Shown here piece after piece: positions 33,689 to 42,921 of a stretch of 64,000 nt of DNA. This DNA is from PCRC01 sp040384665 (lineage in GTDB: Bacteria > Pseudomonadota > Gammaproteobacteria > Burkholderiales > Burkholderiaceae_C). The notes under the pieces were generated by a model. The model was given only the letters and a program-made list of their open reading frames with translations. It was not told the DNA's origin and searched no databases. The stretch is from contig JAZKIY010000065.1 in NCBI GenBank assembly GCA_040384665.1, forward strand, positions 1 through 64,000, read 5' to 3'. The position numbers and the translations under genes are program-made. The stretch's first letter is position 1. The number at the start of each line of letters is the position of its first letter.

Positions 33689-34645
33689 TCAGACGGTGGC
33701 GCCCGCGTTCGGGTCGGACGGGTCGCCCTTGTCTTTCTTGTCGGTGCCCTTGATCAGGTCGTCCCGCTTGATGCCGAGCCACAGCGTGATGCCGGCGGCC
33801 ACGAACACCGAGGAGTAGATGCCAAAGCAGATGCCGATGGTCAGCGCCAGCGCAAAGTAAAACAGCGTCGGGCCACCGAACAGCAGCATCGAGAGCACCA
33901 TGATCTGGGTAGAGCCATGGGTGATGATGGTGCGGCTGATGGTGGAGGTGATGGCGTTGTCAATGATCTGCTCCGGCGTCATCTTGCGGTAGCGCTTGAA
34001 GTTCTCGCGGATGCGGTCAAACACCACCACCGACTCGTTGACCGAATAACCGAGCACCGCCAGCACCGCCGCCAGCACCGCCAGCGAAAACTCCCACTGG
34101 AAGAAGGCGAAAAAGCCCAGGATGATGACCACGTCGTGCAGGTTGGCCACGATGGCAGCCACCGAAAACTTCCACTCAAAGCGGAAGGCGAGGTAGATCA
34201 TGATGCCGATGATCACCATCGCCAGCGCCTTCAGCCCGTCCACCACCAGTTCCTGGCCGACCTGGGGGCCGACGAACTCGGTGCGGCGCAACGTCACGTC
34301 GGGCGTGGCCTGCTTGAGGGCGGCCAGCACCTGGTCGCTCTGCTGGGCGGAGGTGGCGCCCTTCTGCGCCGGCAGGCGGATCAGCACATCGCGGGCGGTG
34401 CCAAAGTTCTGCACCTGCACATCCACGTAGCCCAGGCCCGACACCACGCCGCGCACCTTCTCCAGTTCGGCCGGCTGCGAGTAGCTGACCTCCATCAGGG
34501 TGCCGCCGGTGAACTCCACCGACAGGTGCAGGCCGCGGGTGAACAAGAAGAACACCGCCAGCAGAAAGGTCACGAACGAGATCACGTTGAACACCAGCAC
34601 GTGGCGCATGAACGGGATGTCTTTGCGGATCTTGAAGAACTCCAT
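33689..34645 (-). CDS. secF: Protein translocase subunit SecF
   Basis: A 318-residue inner-membrane subunit that, with SecD and YajC, uses the proton gradient to assist late protein translocation through SecYEG. It has one N-terminal membrane span, a periplasmic P1-like domain and five further spans. VEFTGGTLMEVSY and the conserved GYSVNESVVVFDRIRENF with the downstream TSTISRTIITHGST are diagnostic. The order yajC-secD-secF is standard. The C-terminus is short and charged (DKKDKGDPSD). Confidence 0.97.
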   Translation of the reverse strand: MEFFKIRKDIPFMRHVLVFNVISFVTFLLAVFFLFTRGLHLSVEFTGGTLMEVSYSQPAELEKVRGVVSGLGYVDVQVQNFGTARDVLIRLPAQKGATSAQQSDQVLAALKQATPDVTLRRTEFVGPQVGQELVVDGLKALAMVIIGIMIYLAFRFEWKFSVAAIVANLHDVVIILGFFAFFQWEFSLAVLAAVLAVLGYSVNESVVVFDRIRENFKRYRKMTPEQIIDNAITSTISRTIITHGSTQIMVLSMLLFGGPTLFYFALALTIGICFGIYSSVFVAAGITLWLGIKRDDLIKGTDKKDKGDPSDPNAGATV

Positions 34646-34662
34646 TTTTTACCCTTTTCCGC

Positions 34663-36546
34663 TCAATCCGCTTTGGCCACGGCACCGCCGGTGCCGGGTT
34701 TCCAGACCGTGCCGATGGACACGCTCTTGAGTTTTTTCTGCCGCCCGTACCAGAAGTTCACCAGCCCGCGCGAGAAGAACACGGCCGAGAACATGCTGGT
34801 CAGAATACCGATGCAGTGCACCACCGCAAAGCCACGCACCGCGCCCGAGCCAAAGGCCAGCAGCGCCAGACCGGCGATCAATGTGGTGATGTTGGAGTCC
34901 AGAATCGTTGCCCAGGCACGCTCGTAGCCGGCGTTGATGGCCGCCTGCGGCGACACGCCGTTGCGCAGCTCTTCCCGCACCCGCTCGTTGATCAGCACGT
35001 TGGAGTCGATCGCCATGCCCAAGGCCAGCGCCATGGCGGCCATGCCGGGCAAGGTGAGCGTGGCCTGCAGCATCGACAGCACCGCCACCAGCAGCAGCAG
35101 GTTGACCGCCAGCGCAATGCCGGAGAACAGGCCAAACAGCATGTAGTAGCCGGCCATGAACAGCACGATCACCCCAAAGCCCCAGGCCACGCTGTGGAAG
35201 CCCTTGGAAATGTTGTCGGCCCCCAGGCTCGGGCCAATGGTGCGTTCTTCGATGATTTCCATCGGCGCGGCCAGACTGCCTGCGCGCAGCAGCAAGGCCA
35301 CGTCGTTGGCTTCGGTGGTGGTCATGCGGCCCGAAATCTGCACACGGCCACCGCCGATTTCGCCGCGGATCACCGGTGCCGTCACGACCTCGCCCTTGCC
35401 TTTTTCAAACAACAAAATGGCCATGCGCTTGCCGACGTTCTCGCGCGTCACGTCGCGGAAGATGCGCGCGCCCTTGGCGTCCAGCGTCAGGTGCACCGCC
35501 GCCTCTTGCGTCTGGTTGTCAAAACCGGGTTGGGCGTCGGTCAGGTTCTCGCCGGTCAGCAGCACCTGCTTCTTGACGATCACCGCCTGGCCGGTGCGCT
35601 CCAGGTAGCGCTCGGCACCAAACGGCACCGGGCCGGAATTGATCTCGGCGCTGCGGGCCTCGGCGCTTTCGTCCACCAGCCGCACTTCCAGCGTGGCGGT
35701 TCGGCCGAGAATGTCTTTCGCCTTGGCGGTGTCCTGCACGCCCGGCAGCTGCACCACGATGCGGTCTTGCCCTTGCTGCTGGATCACCGGCTCGGCCACG
35801 CCCAGTTCGTTGATGCGGTTGTGCAGCGTGGTGATGTTCTGCTTCAGTGCCTGGTCCTGCACGCGGCGCGCGGCCTCGGGCTTGATGCTGGCGTCGAGTT
35901 TGTACTCGGTGCCGTCCGGCCCACCCTTGGTCTGCAAATCGGCAAACTGGTCTGTGAACACATTGATGGCGGCCTGCAGCGTGGCGGCGTCGCGGAACTT
36001 GACCTCGATCGCCTGGCCGTTGCGGCTGATGCCGCTGTGGCGGATGTTCTTTTCACGCAGCACGCTGCGGATGTCGTTGGTCAGCGATTCGGCTTTTTTG
36101 GTCAACGCGGCCTGCATGTCCACCTGCAGCATGAAGTGCACACCACCGCGCAAGTCCAGGCCCAGGTACATCGGCGCGGCACGCAGGGACGACAGCCAGG
36201 TGGGCGAACGCGGCACCAGGTTCAGCGCCACCACATAGGACGGGTCGGCCGCGTCGGGGATCAGCGCGCGTTCGATCGCGTCTTTGGCTTTCAGCTGCAC
36301 GTCGGTGCTGTCAAACCGCGCGCGCACCGAGCTGCCTTCCAGCGCCAGCACGTCGGGCGCAATCGCAGCGGCTTTCAGCGCCTCGGTCACGCGGGCCAGC
36401 GTGGTGCTGTCCACCTTGACGGTGGCCTTGCCGCTGGACACCTGCACCGCAGGCGCCTCACCAAAAAAATTGGGCAGGGTGTACAGGGCCCCCACCAACA
36501 GCGCGATCACGATGATCGCGTACTTCCAGACGGGATAACGGTTCAT
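34663..36546 (-). CDS. secD: Protein translocase subunit SecD
   Basis: A 627-residue partner of SecF with an N-terminal span, large periplasmic P1 domain and a C-terminal six-span unit. MNRYPVWKYAIIVIALLVGAL, LGLDLRGGVHFMLQVDM and the D5 motif region MAMALGMAIDSNVLINERVRE are typical. The gap to secF is 17 bp and to yajC about 33 bp, consistent with one operon. Confidence 0.97.
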   Translation of the reverse strand: MNRYPVWKYAIIVIALLVGALYTLPNFFGEAPAVQVSSGKATVKVDSTTLARVTEALKAAAIAPDVLALEGSSVRARFDSTDVQLKAKDAIERALIPDAADPSYVVALNLVPRSPTWLSSLRAAPMYLGLDLRGGVHFMLQVDMQAALTKKAESLTNDIRSVLREKNIRHSGISRNGQAIEVKFRDAATLQAAINVFTDQFADLQTKGGPDGTEYKLDASIKPEAARRVQDQALKQNITTLHNRINELGVAEPVIQQQGQDRIVVQLPGVQDTAKAKDILGRTATLEVRLVDESAEARSAEINSGPVPFGAERYLERTGQAVIVKKQVLLTGENLTDAQPGFDNQTQEAAVHLTLDAKGARIFRDVTRENVGKRMAILLFEKGKGEVVTAPVIRGEIGGGRVQISGRMTTTEANDVALLLRAGSLAAPMEIIEERTIGPSLGADNISKGFHSVAWGFGVIVLFMAGYYMLFGLFSGIALAVNLLLLVAVLSMLQATLTLPGMAAMALALGMAIDSNVLINERVREELRNGVSPQAAINAGYERAWATILDSNITTLIAGLALLAFGSGAVRGFAVVHCIGILTSMFSAVFFSRGLVNFWYGRQKKLKSVSIGTVWKPGTGGAVAKAD

Positions 36547-36579
36547 GGACGCGCTTCTAGGAGGTGGGCGGGAGGCGGT

Positions 36580-36909
36580 TCAGAGGGAGCCCTTGGGCAG
36601 GACCTGGACCACCGCGCTGCGCTGGACCTGCACTTCCACGCCGTTGGCGATTTCCAGGCTGAGCTGGGCGTCGCCCATCTTGCTGACCTTGCCGAGCAGG
36701 CCGCCGGCGGTGGCGACTTCGTCGCCCTTGGCCAGCGCGTCGATCATCGCGCGGTGCTCTTTCTGCTTCTTCATCTGGGGCCGGATCATCACGAAATACA
36801 GCACCACGAACATCAGGATGATCGGGGCCATGCCGGTCAGGGTGGACATCATGTCACCGCCACCGGCGGCGGCAGGGGCGGTCTGGGCAAAAGCAGAAGA
36901 AATGAACAC
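36580..36909 (-). CDS. yajC: Sec translocon accessory protein YajC
   Basis: A 109-residue single-span protein that associates with SecDF. The span APIILMFVVLYFVMIRPQMKKQKEH and the following soluble part with GDEVATAGGLLGKVSK are family signatures. I chose a GTG start giving VFISSAFAQ, supported by GGAG six bases upstream; an in-frame ATG further up would add a non-conserved tail. A small hairpin (CCTGTC/GACAGG, 36931-36945) lies just upstream of the ribosome site. Confidence 0.93.
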   Translation of the reverse strand: MFISSAFAQTAPAAAGGGDMMSTLTGMAPIILMFVVLYFVMIRPQMKKQKEHRAMIDALAKGDEVATAGGLLGKVSKMGDAQLSLEIANGVEVQVQRSAVVQVLPKGSL

Positions 36910-36915
36910 AAGCGA

Positions 36916-36919
36916 CTCC
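36916..36919 (-). promoter_or_regulatory. Ribosome binding site deciding the yajC GTG start
   Basis: GGAG on the minus strand lies six bases before the GTG at 36909 and argues against the upstream ATG. Confidence 0.55.
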
Positions 36920-37122
36920 ACAATCAACAGCCTGTCAGCGACAGGCCCGAACACAAAAGTCCCCAAGCGCGCGGAAACCCGGTCGCTGGAGGGCCACGTT
37001 CGATTGTATGCGGCGCACTTCCCGCCACCATTGCGCTAAACCCGGCCGGTTTGCAAGCCTTTTGCAGCGTCGGGAACGCTGTCATCACGGCTTCATGTGG
37101 AACGCCTAGCCTCTGCTGCGCC

Positions 37123-37470
37123 ATGCTGACCAACACACCGCCCGCCATCCAGCTCGCCGCTTTGACCGTGCTGCTGGCGTTGTCCGCCTGCGGCGGTGGT
37201 GGTGGCGATGCACCCGCCGCAGCGCTCCCGGCCGTCTCCGCGCCAGTCGCACCCGCTGGAAACGCGGTGCGAGGCCGCGCGATCTACCAAACCATTTGCA
37301 TCAACTGCCACGCACCCAACCCGGAAGACGACCGCCGGGGCGTGCGCCGGGCCAGTGCCTCGGGCATCCTGTTTGCGGTACAGGCGGTCAACCAGATGCG
37401 GTTCTTGCGTGACACCATCGGCCCGCAGGAAGCGGCCGATTTGGAAATCTGGCTCGCCAACCCCGTCTGA
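37123..37470 (+). CDS. Small c-type cytochrome lipoprotein
   Basis: A 115-residue protein with a lipoprotein signal (LLALSACGGGGG, acylated Cys about residue 23) followed by an Ala/Pro-rich spacer. One heme c site is present, Cys59-Ile-Asn-Cys62-His63. Met92 in VNQMRF is a plausible second axial ligand. The fold matches a minimal class I cytochrome c anchored to a membrane and acting as an electron carrier in the periplasm. Partners are unknown. The 213-bp gap to the divergent yajC shows no clear promoter to my eye. Confidence 0.85.
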   Translation: MLTNTPPAIQLAALTVLLALSACGGGGGDAPAAALPAVSAPVAPAGNAVRGRAIYQTICINCHAPNPEDDRRGVRRASASGILFAVQAVNQMRFLRDTIGPQEAADLEIWLANPV

Positions 37471-37480
37471 CTGCCCGGCC

Positions 37481-40400
37481 TCAAGCCGCCAGCAACGCCG
37501 CCCACTTGGCGCGGGCCGCTTTCAGGTGGCGCGCTTTCACATGGCCAAAGCCCTTGATCTGCTCTGGCACACGGGCGATGTCTACCGCACTGGCATGGTT
37601 CTCGGCGTTCAGTGCGCCCAACAAGGGGGTCAAGCTGGCCCGGTACTCCCCCACCAGCGCGCGTTCGGACCGGCGTTCTTCGGTGCGGCCGAACACGTCG
37701 AACGCCGTGCCGCGCAGGAACTTGAGCGGCGCCAGCAAGCGAAAGGCGGTCTGCACCCAGGGACCGAACTTCTGTTTTTGCAGTTCGCCCTTGTCGTTGG
37801 TTTTGGCCAGCAGCGGCGGCGCCAGGTGGTAGTTGAGCTTGAAGTCGCCTTCAAACTGCGCGGCGATGCGGGCATGGAAAGCCGCGTCGGTGTGCAGCCG
37901 CGCCACCTCGTACTCGTCCTTGTAGGCCATCAGCTTGAACAGGTTGCGGGCCACCGCCTCGCTGAGCGTGGTTTTGCCGAGCGGCGCTTCGGCCAGCCGC
38001 ACGGACTCGATGAAAGCGCTGTATTGCGCGGCATAGGCGGCGTTCTGGTAGCCGGTGAGGAAGACCACGCGGCGCGCCACCAGCTCGGGCAGGCTGTCGC
38101 GTTTCTGGAACTGGATGACCTGCGCTGGCGCGAACAAGCTGGCCACGCTGGTGGCGTCCACCGCCGCGCGGCGGCCCCAGGCGAAGGCGGCCTTGTTGTT
38201 GTCCACCGCCACCGCGTTGAGTTCGATGGCGCGTTGCAGCGACGACAGCGCCAGCGGCACCCAGCCCATTTGCCAGGCGTAGCCGAGCAGCATGGGGTTG
38301 GTGTACAGGCTGTCGCCCATCAGCTTCACGGCAGCCGCGTCGGCATCGAAGCTGCCCACCGCGTCGGCGCCCACGGCCTGGGCGATGGCGGCCACACAGG
38401 CGTCGGCCGGGTTCTGCCAGTTGGCGTTTTTCACGAAGGCCGCGGTGGGGGTGCTGTGGCTGTTCAGCGCCACATGGGTGCGGCCAGCGCGCATGCGCAG
38501 CGCGGTTTCTTTGCCGGCGGCGACGATGGGGTCGCAGCCAATGATGAGGTCGGCCGCCGCCATGCTGACGCGGGTGGTGCGGATGTCGTCCTGACTGTGC
38601 GCAATCAGCACATGGCTCCAGGTGGCCCCGCCCTTTTGCGCCAGGCCACCGGCGTCTTGTGTGACGATGCCCTTGCCTTCAAGGTGCGCGGCCACGCCGA
38701 GCAACTGGCCGATGGTGATGACGCCCGTGCCACCCACGCCAGCCACGACGATGCCCCAGGCGCCTGCGTCCAGCTGCGGAATGGTGGGGGCCACCAGCGG
38801 GCCGCCGAAGAGCGCGTCGTCAAACGGCGAGGCTTTTTTCTCGCCCTTGGTTTTCTTCTTGAGCTGGCCGCCCTCCACCGTGACAAAGCTCGGGCAAAAC
38901 CCCTTCACACAGCTGATGTCTTTGTTGCAGGTGCTTTGGTTGATGGTGCGCTTGCGGCCGAACTCGGTCTCCAGCGGCTCGACGCTGAGGCAGTTGCTCT
39001 GTACACCGCAGTCGCCACAGCCTTCGCACACCAGCTCGTTGATGACCACCCGCACCGCCGGGTCCACCAGCGTGCCACGCTTGCGGCGGCGGCGCTTCTC
39101 GGTGGCGCAGGTCTGGTCGTAAATGATGACGGTGGTGCCACTTATGCCGCGGAATTCGCGCTGCACCGCATCGAGCGTGTCGCGGTGCTGGATGGCGATG
39201 CCTTCGGGGATGCCGGTGATGTCGGCGTACTTCTCTGGCTCGTCGGTGACGATGGTGATCTTGGCCGCGCCCTCGGCCCGCATGCTTTGCGCGATCTGCA
39301 CCACCGAATGGCCTTCGGGCCGCTCGCCGACCTGCTGGCCGCCGGTCATGGCCACCGCGTCGTTGTACAGGATCTTGTAGGTGATGTTGATGCCGGCGGC
39401 AATGCTTTGACGCACCGCCAGGCTGCCACTGTGGAAATAGGTGCCGTCGCCGAGGTTGGCAAAAATGTGCTGCTCGTGGGTGAACGGCTGCTGGCCCACC
39501 CAGGGCACGCCCTCGCCGCCCATTTGGGTGAAACCGGTGGTGCTGCGGTCCATCCACAGCGCCATGAAGTGGCAACCAATGCCGGCCATCGCGCGCGAGC
39601 CTTCGGGCACTTTGGTGCTGGTGTTGTGCGGGCAGCCGGAGCAGAACCAGGGCTGGCGGTCGGCTTTGACCTCCAGCACCTGCAATGAACGCTCCTTGGC
39701 TTGCAGGATGGCCAGCTGCGCGTCAATGCGTGCGCCCATGTCGCCATCGACACCGAGCTTTTTCAGGCGCTGCGCAATCGCCTTGGCAATGATGGCGGGC
39801 GACAGATCGGCGTTGGCGCGCAGCAGGGTGTTGGCGCTCGGGTTGGGCATGCTCCACTCGCCACCCGAAAAGTCGCCTTCGACTTCGTTGAACTTGCCCA
39901 CCACGTTGGGGCGCACATCGGCACGCCAGTTGTACAGCTCTTCCTTGAGCTGGTACTCGATGACCTGGCGCTTTTCTTCCACCACCAGAATCTCGCGCAG
40001 GCCGGTGGCAAATTCGCGCGTGCCCTGCGCTTCCAACGGCCAGACCACACCCACCTTGTGCAGGCGGATGCCGAGTTGGCGGCAGGCCACGTCGTCCAGA
40101 CCGAGGTCGAGCAGGGCCTGGCGGGTGTCGTTGTAGGCTTTGCCGCTGGCGATCAGGCCGAACCGGTCGTTCGGGCCTTCAATGGCGTTGTAGTTCAGGC
40201 GGTTGGCGCGGATGTAGGCCAGCGCGGTGTACCACTTGGTGTCGAACAAGCGGGCTTCCTGGTCGAGTGCCGAGTCGGGCCAGCGGATGTGCACCCCGCC
40301 GGGCGGCATGGCGAATTCGGGGATTTTGATGTCAACGCGGTCCGGGTCAATGACCGCGGTGGCGCTCGATTCGACGATCTCTTGAATCGTTTTCATCCCG

Positions 40401-41026
40401 GCCCAGACACCGGAGAAGCGGCTCATGGCAAAAGCGTGCAGGCCCAGGTCCAGAATTTCCTGCACGCTGGCCGGGAAAAACACCGGCAGGCCGCAGGCCT
40501 TGAAGATGTGGTCGCTCTGGTGGGCGGCGGTGCTGCTCTTGGCCACATGGTCGTCACCCGCCACCGCAATCACCCCGCCCCAGGGTGTGGTGCCGGCCAT
40601 GTTGGCGTGTTTGAAGACGTCGGAACAGCGGTCCACCCCCGGGCCCTTGCCGTACCAGATGCCGAACACGCCGTCAAACTTGTTGCTGCCGGGCGGCGCA
40701 AAGCCGAGCTGCTGCGTGCCCCACAACGCGGTGGCGGCCAGCTCTTCGTTCACGCCGGGCTGGAACACGATGTTCTGCGCCTTCAGGTAAGGCGCGGCCT
40801 TCACCAGCGCCTGGTCGTACCCACCGAGCGGCGAACCGCGGTAGCCGCTGATGAAACCCGCTGTGTTCTTGCCCACGTTTTTGTCGCGCAGCCGCTGCAG
40901 CATCGGCAGCTTCACCAGCGCCTGCACACCGCTCATGAAAGCGCGGCCGTGGTCGAGGCTGTATTTGTCGTCGAGCGTGACGGTTTCCAGGGCGCGGCGG
41001 ATGTGTTCTGGCAGTGGGGCGTTCAT
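37481..41026 (-). CDS. Indolepyruvate ferredoxin oxidoreductase, fused alpha/beta subunits
   Basis: A single 1181-residue polypeptide combining, in order, a TPP-type domain (about 1-400), a TPP pyrophosphate-binding part (CSGCPHNTST ... GGEGVPWVGQ, about 450-640), a cysteine-rich segment (CEGCGDCGVQSNC and CNKDISCVKGFC, about 680-720) and a gamma-type domain (GVGGTGVITIGQLLG, about 755). It probably oxidises aryl- or branched-chain 2-oxo acids to acyl-CoA in amino-acid breakdown. Fused forms are known in betaproteobacteria. The divergent Lrp regulator supports an amino-acid-responsive role. Confidence 0.93.
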   Translation of the reverse strand: MNAPLPEHIRRALETVTLDDKYSLDHGRAFMSGVQALVKLPMLQRLRDKNVGKNTAGFISGYRGSPLGGYDQALVKAAPYLKAQNIVFQPGVNEELAATALWGTQQLGFAPPGSNKFDGVFGIWYGKGPGVDRCSDVFKHANMAGTTPWGGVIAVAGDDHVAKSSTAAHQSDHIFKACGLPVFFPASVQEILDLGLHAFAMSRFSGVWAGMKTIQEIVESSATAVIDPDRVDIKIPEFAMPPGGVHIRWPDSALDQEARLFDTKWYTALAYIRANRLNYNAIEGPNDRFGLIASGKAYNDTRQALLDLGLDDVACRQLGIRLHKVGVVWPLEAQGTREFATGLREILVVEEKRQVIEYQLKEELYNWRADVRPNVVGKFNEVEGDFSGGEWSMPNPSANTLLRANADLSPAIIAKAIAQRLKKLGVDGDMGARIDAQLAILQAKERSLQVLEVKADRQPWFCSGCPHNTSTKVPEGSRAMAGIGCHFMALWMDRSTTGFTQMGGEGVPWVGQQPFTHEQHIFANLGDGTYFHSGSLAVRQSIAAGINITYKILYNDAVAMTGGQQVGERPEGHSVVQIAQSMRAEGAAKITIVTDEPEKYADITGIPEGIAIQHRDTLDAVQREFRGISGTTVIIYDQTCATEKRRRRKRGTLVDPAVRVVINELVCEGCGDCGVQSNCLSVEPLETEFGRKRTINQSTCNKDISCVKGFCPSFVTVEGGQLKKKTKGEKKASPFDDALFGGPLVAPTIPQLDAGAWGIVVAGVGGTGVITIGQLLGVAAHLEGKGIVTQDAGGLAQKGGATWSHVLIAHSQDDIRTTRVSMAAADLIIGCDPIVAAGKETALRMRAGRTHVALNSHSTPTAAFVKNANWQNPADACVAAIAQAVGADAVGSFDADAAAVKLMGDSLYTNPMLLGYAWQMGWVPLALSSLQRAIELNAVAVDNNKAAFAWGRRAAVDATSVASLFAPAQVIQFQKRDSLPELVARRVVFLTGYQNAAYAAQYSAFIESVRLAEAPLGKTTLSEAVARNLFKLMAYKDEYEVARLHTDAAFHARIAAQFEGDFKLNYHLAPPLLAKTNDKGELQKQKFGPWVQTAFRLLAPLKFLRGTAFDVFGRTEERRSERALVGEYRASLTPLLGALNAENHASAVDIARVPEQIKGFGHVKARHLKAARAKWAALLAA

Positions 41027-41107
41027 GGCGACTGTGTCTCCTGTTATGGGGAAAAGTGTAGAAGCTATGCGCCGACAGGTGTTTGCTTTCTTTGCCCTTT
41101 TACCGCT

Positions 41108-41122
41108 ATTCTTAGCAAGAAT
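41108..41122. promoter_or_regulatory. 15-bp palindrome, candidate Lrp operator
   Basis: ATTCTTAGCAAGAAT has perfect 6-bp arms around AGC. It lies about 20 bp before the lrp start and about 80 bp before the divergent oxidoreductase gene. Lrp/AsnC regulators commonly bind similar AT-rich 15-bp palindromes next to their own genes. Confidence 0.5.
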
Positions 41123-41142
41123 CTTGCGTGAAAGTGGCGATC

Positions 41143-41625
41143 ATGGAAACACTGGACAAATTTGACCTGGCCATCCTGAACGAGTTGCAAACCGACGCGC
41201 GGCTCACCAACGCCGAACTCAGCGCCCGCGTGGGCCTGTCTGCTGCGCCGTGCTGGCGCCGCGTGCGGGCGTTGGAAGAGAGTGGGTTCATCACCGGCTA
41301 CCGGGCCGAGATCAACCGCCACAAGATCGGGCTGGACGTGCTGGCCTTTGTGCGGCTGGACGCCGAACGCAACACCGGCGACGTGACCCGCGAGCTGGAA
41401 GAAGCCATCCGACAGATCCCCGAAATCGTCTCCTGCCACTACATCAGCGGCACCGGCACCTTTGAGCTGCAGGTGGTCAGCCGCGACCTCAACACCTTCA
41501 GCCAGTTTGCGCGCGAGGTGCTGATCAACCTGCCCAAGGTGAAAGACATCCACACCAGCTTTTCGCTGGGCGAGGTCAAGGCCAGTGGGGCCTTGCCGCT
41601 GGGGCATGTGCGCACGCTGAAATAG
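41143..41625 (+). CDS. Lrp/AsnC family transcriptional regulator
   Basis: About 160 residues: an N-terminal winged helix-turn-helix (METLDKFDLAILNELQTDARLTNAELSARVGLS) and a C-terminal RAM ligand-binding domain (from about residue 65, ending GEVKASGALPLG). Such regulators respond to amino acids. Divergent placement from the indolepyruvate oxidoreductase suggests it controls that gene. An in-frame GTG five codons upstream is an alternative start. It converges with the MFS gene 5 bp after its stop. Confidence 0.93.
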   Translation: METLDKFDLAILNELQTDARLTNAELSARVGLSAAPCWRRVRALEESGFITGYRAEINRHKIGLDVLAFVRLDAERNTGDVTRELEEAIRQIPEIVSCHYISGTGTFELQVVSRDLNTFSQFAREVLINLPKVKDIHTSFSLGEVKASGALPLGHVRTLK

Positions 41626-41630
41626 CGGCC

Positions 41631-42809
41631 TCAGGCTGGCCGGGGCATGGGCACACGGGCCGCCAGCCAGCACAGCGCCGCAAAGGCCACCAGCCCCAGG
41701 CCGCTCGACACCCACAGCGCGCCCTGGCCCCAGCGGTCGATCAGCACACCAAACACGAACGGTGCCGACGCCTGGGCGATGCGCGCCGGCACCATCAGCA
41801 TGCTCTGGCGCAGGCCGTAGCCGTGCGGGCCAAACAGCACCAGCGGCAAGGTGCCGTTGGCAATGGTCATGATGCCGTTGCCGGCACCGTGCAGCAGCGT
41901 GAACACCACCGCCACTGGCCCACCCAGCACCATCAGCACCGCCGCACCCAGCGGGTGCGCCAGCACCGCCAGTTGTGCCGACCGCAGGGGGTGAAAGCGC
42001 CGCAGCAGCCCAAACTCCAGCATCCGGGCCACCACTTGGGCCGGCCCGACCAGCGCGCTGGCAAACACCGCCGCGGCCAGGCCCGCGCCCGCCGCCTGCA
42101 GCAACCGGGGCAGGTGCGCCGCCATCGCGGTGCTGATGAACCAAGTGATCGCAAACACCAGGGCCAACAGCACCGCCGTGCGGCTGACACGGACCGGTTC
42201 GGCCGGGGCACTGGCGTCCGACGCGCCCGGCGGGACCACCACAGCCGCCACCTTCGGCAACGACGCATTCAGTGGCGCACCCAGCACCAGGTGCAGCGCC
42301 GCCCAGACCAGGCAGGCGCCACGCCAGCCCACCTCGCCTTCCAGCCACGCACTGAGCGGCCAGCCCACTGTGCTGGCAAAACCGGCAAACAGCGTGATGC
42401 CGGTGATGGCGCTGCGCGACTGGCTGCCGTACAGCCGCACCAGCGTGGCAAACGCGGCCTCGTACAGGCCAGAACCCATGCCCACGCCCAGCAACACCCA
42501 GGCGGCAAACAGCCCCACCGGGCCTTGGGCCATGGCCAGCGCCGCCAGCCCAACGGCAAACACCCCGTTGGTGACCACCAGCACGGTGCGCCCGCCGCAG
42601 CGGTCGATGGTGCGGCCAGCCAGCGGGCCCACCATGGCCGACACGACCAGCGCGGCCGAAAACGCGGCAAACACCGCCAGCGTGGACACCCCCAGGTCGC
42701 GCGCCATCGGGGCCGCGAGCATGGCCGGCAGGTAGTAGGTGGAGGCCCAGGCCAGCGTCTGGCTGGTGCCCAGGCTGGCCACGGTGAGCTGCTGCCGGTC
42801 AAGCGGCAT
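41631..42809 (-). CDS. MFS transporter
   Basis: A 392-residue major facilitator protein with about 12 hydrophobic segments. The loop 2-3 motif appears as GPLAGRTIDRCGGRTVL, with a second related motif DRWGQGALW in the C-terminal half. Substrate unknown; by general form a small-molecule exporter. Start MPLDRQQLTVASLGTSQTLAW was preferred over one 13 codons upstream, which falls in a Cys/Thr-rich non-conserved stretch. Confidence 0.87.
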   Translation of the reverse strand: MPLDRQQLTVASLGTSQTLAWASTYYLPAMLAAPMARDLGVSTLAVFAAFSAALVVSAMVGPLAGRTIDRCGGRTVLVVTNGVFAVGLAALAMAQGPVGLFAAWVLLGVGMGSGLYEAAFATLVRLYGSQSRSAITGITLFAGFASTVGWPLSAWLEGEVGWRGACLVWAALHLVLGAPLNASLPKVAAVVVPPGASDASAPAEPVRVSRTAVLLALVFAITWFISTAMAAHLPRLLQAAGAGLAAAVFASALVGPAQVVARMLEFGLLRRFHPLRSAQLAVLAHPLGAAVLMVLGGPVAVVFTLLHGAGNGIMTIANGTLPLVLFGPHGYGLRQSMLMVPARIAQASAPFVFGVLIDRWGQGALWVSSGLGLVAFAALCWLAARVPMPRPA

Positions 42810-42853
42810 GGGGCGTGTGCAGGTGGTGCATGGGCCACATCTTCGCAAGAAAA

Positions 42854-42882
42854 AAGCCCAGCCTCTTGGCGAGGCTGGGCTT
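42854..42882 (-). terminator. Rho-independent terminator after phoX
   Basis: Arms GAGGCTGGGCTT / AAGCCCAGCCTC around a 5-nt loop, followed on the minus strand by a run of T (plus-strand A-run at 42849-42855). It ends the phoX transcript before the MFS gene. Confidence 0.92.
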
Positions 42883-42921
42883 CGGGCGCGCCGCGGTCGG
42901 CGCGCTCAGGTCAGACCGGTG

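Noticed and set aside
34816..37122. Long plus-strand open frame ending in the cytochrome gene
   Set aside because: It lies opposite secD and yajC, which are unmistakable. Only the last 116 codons are a real gene.
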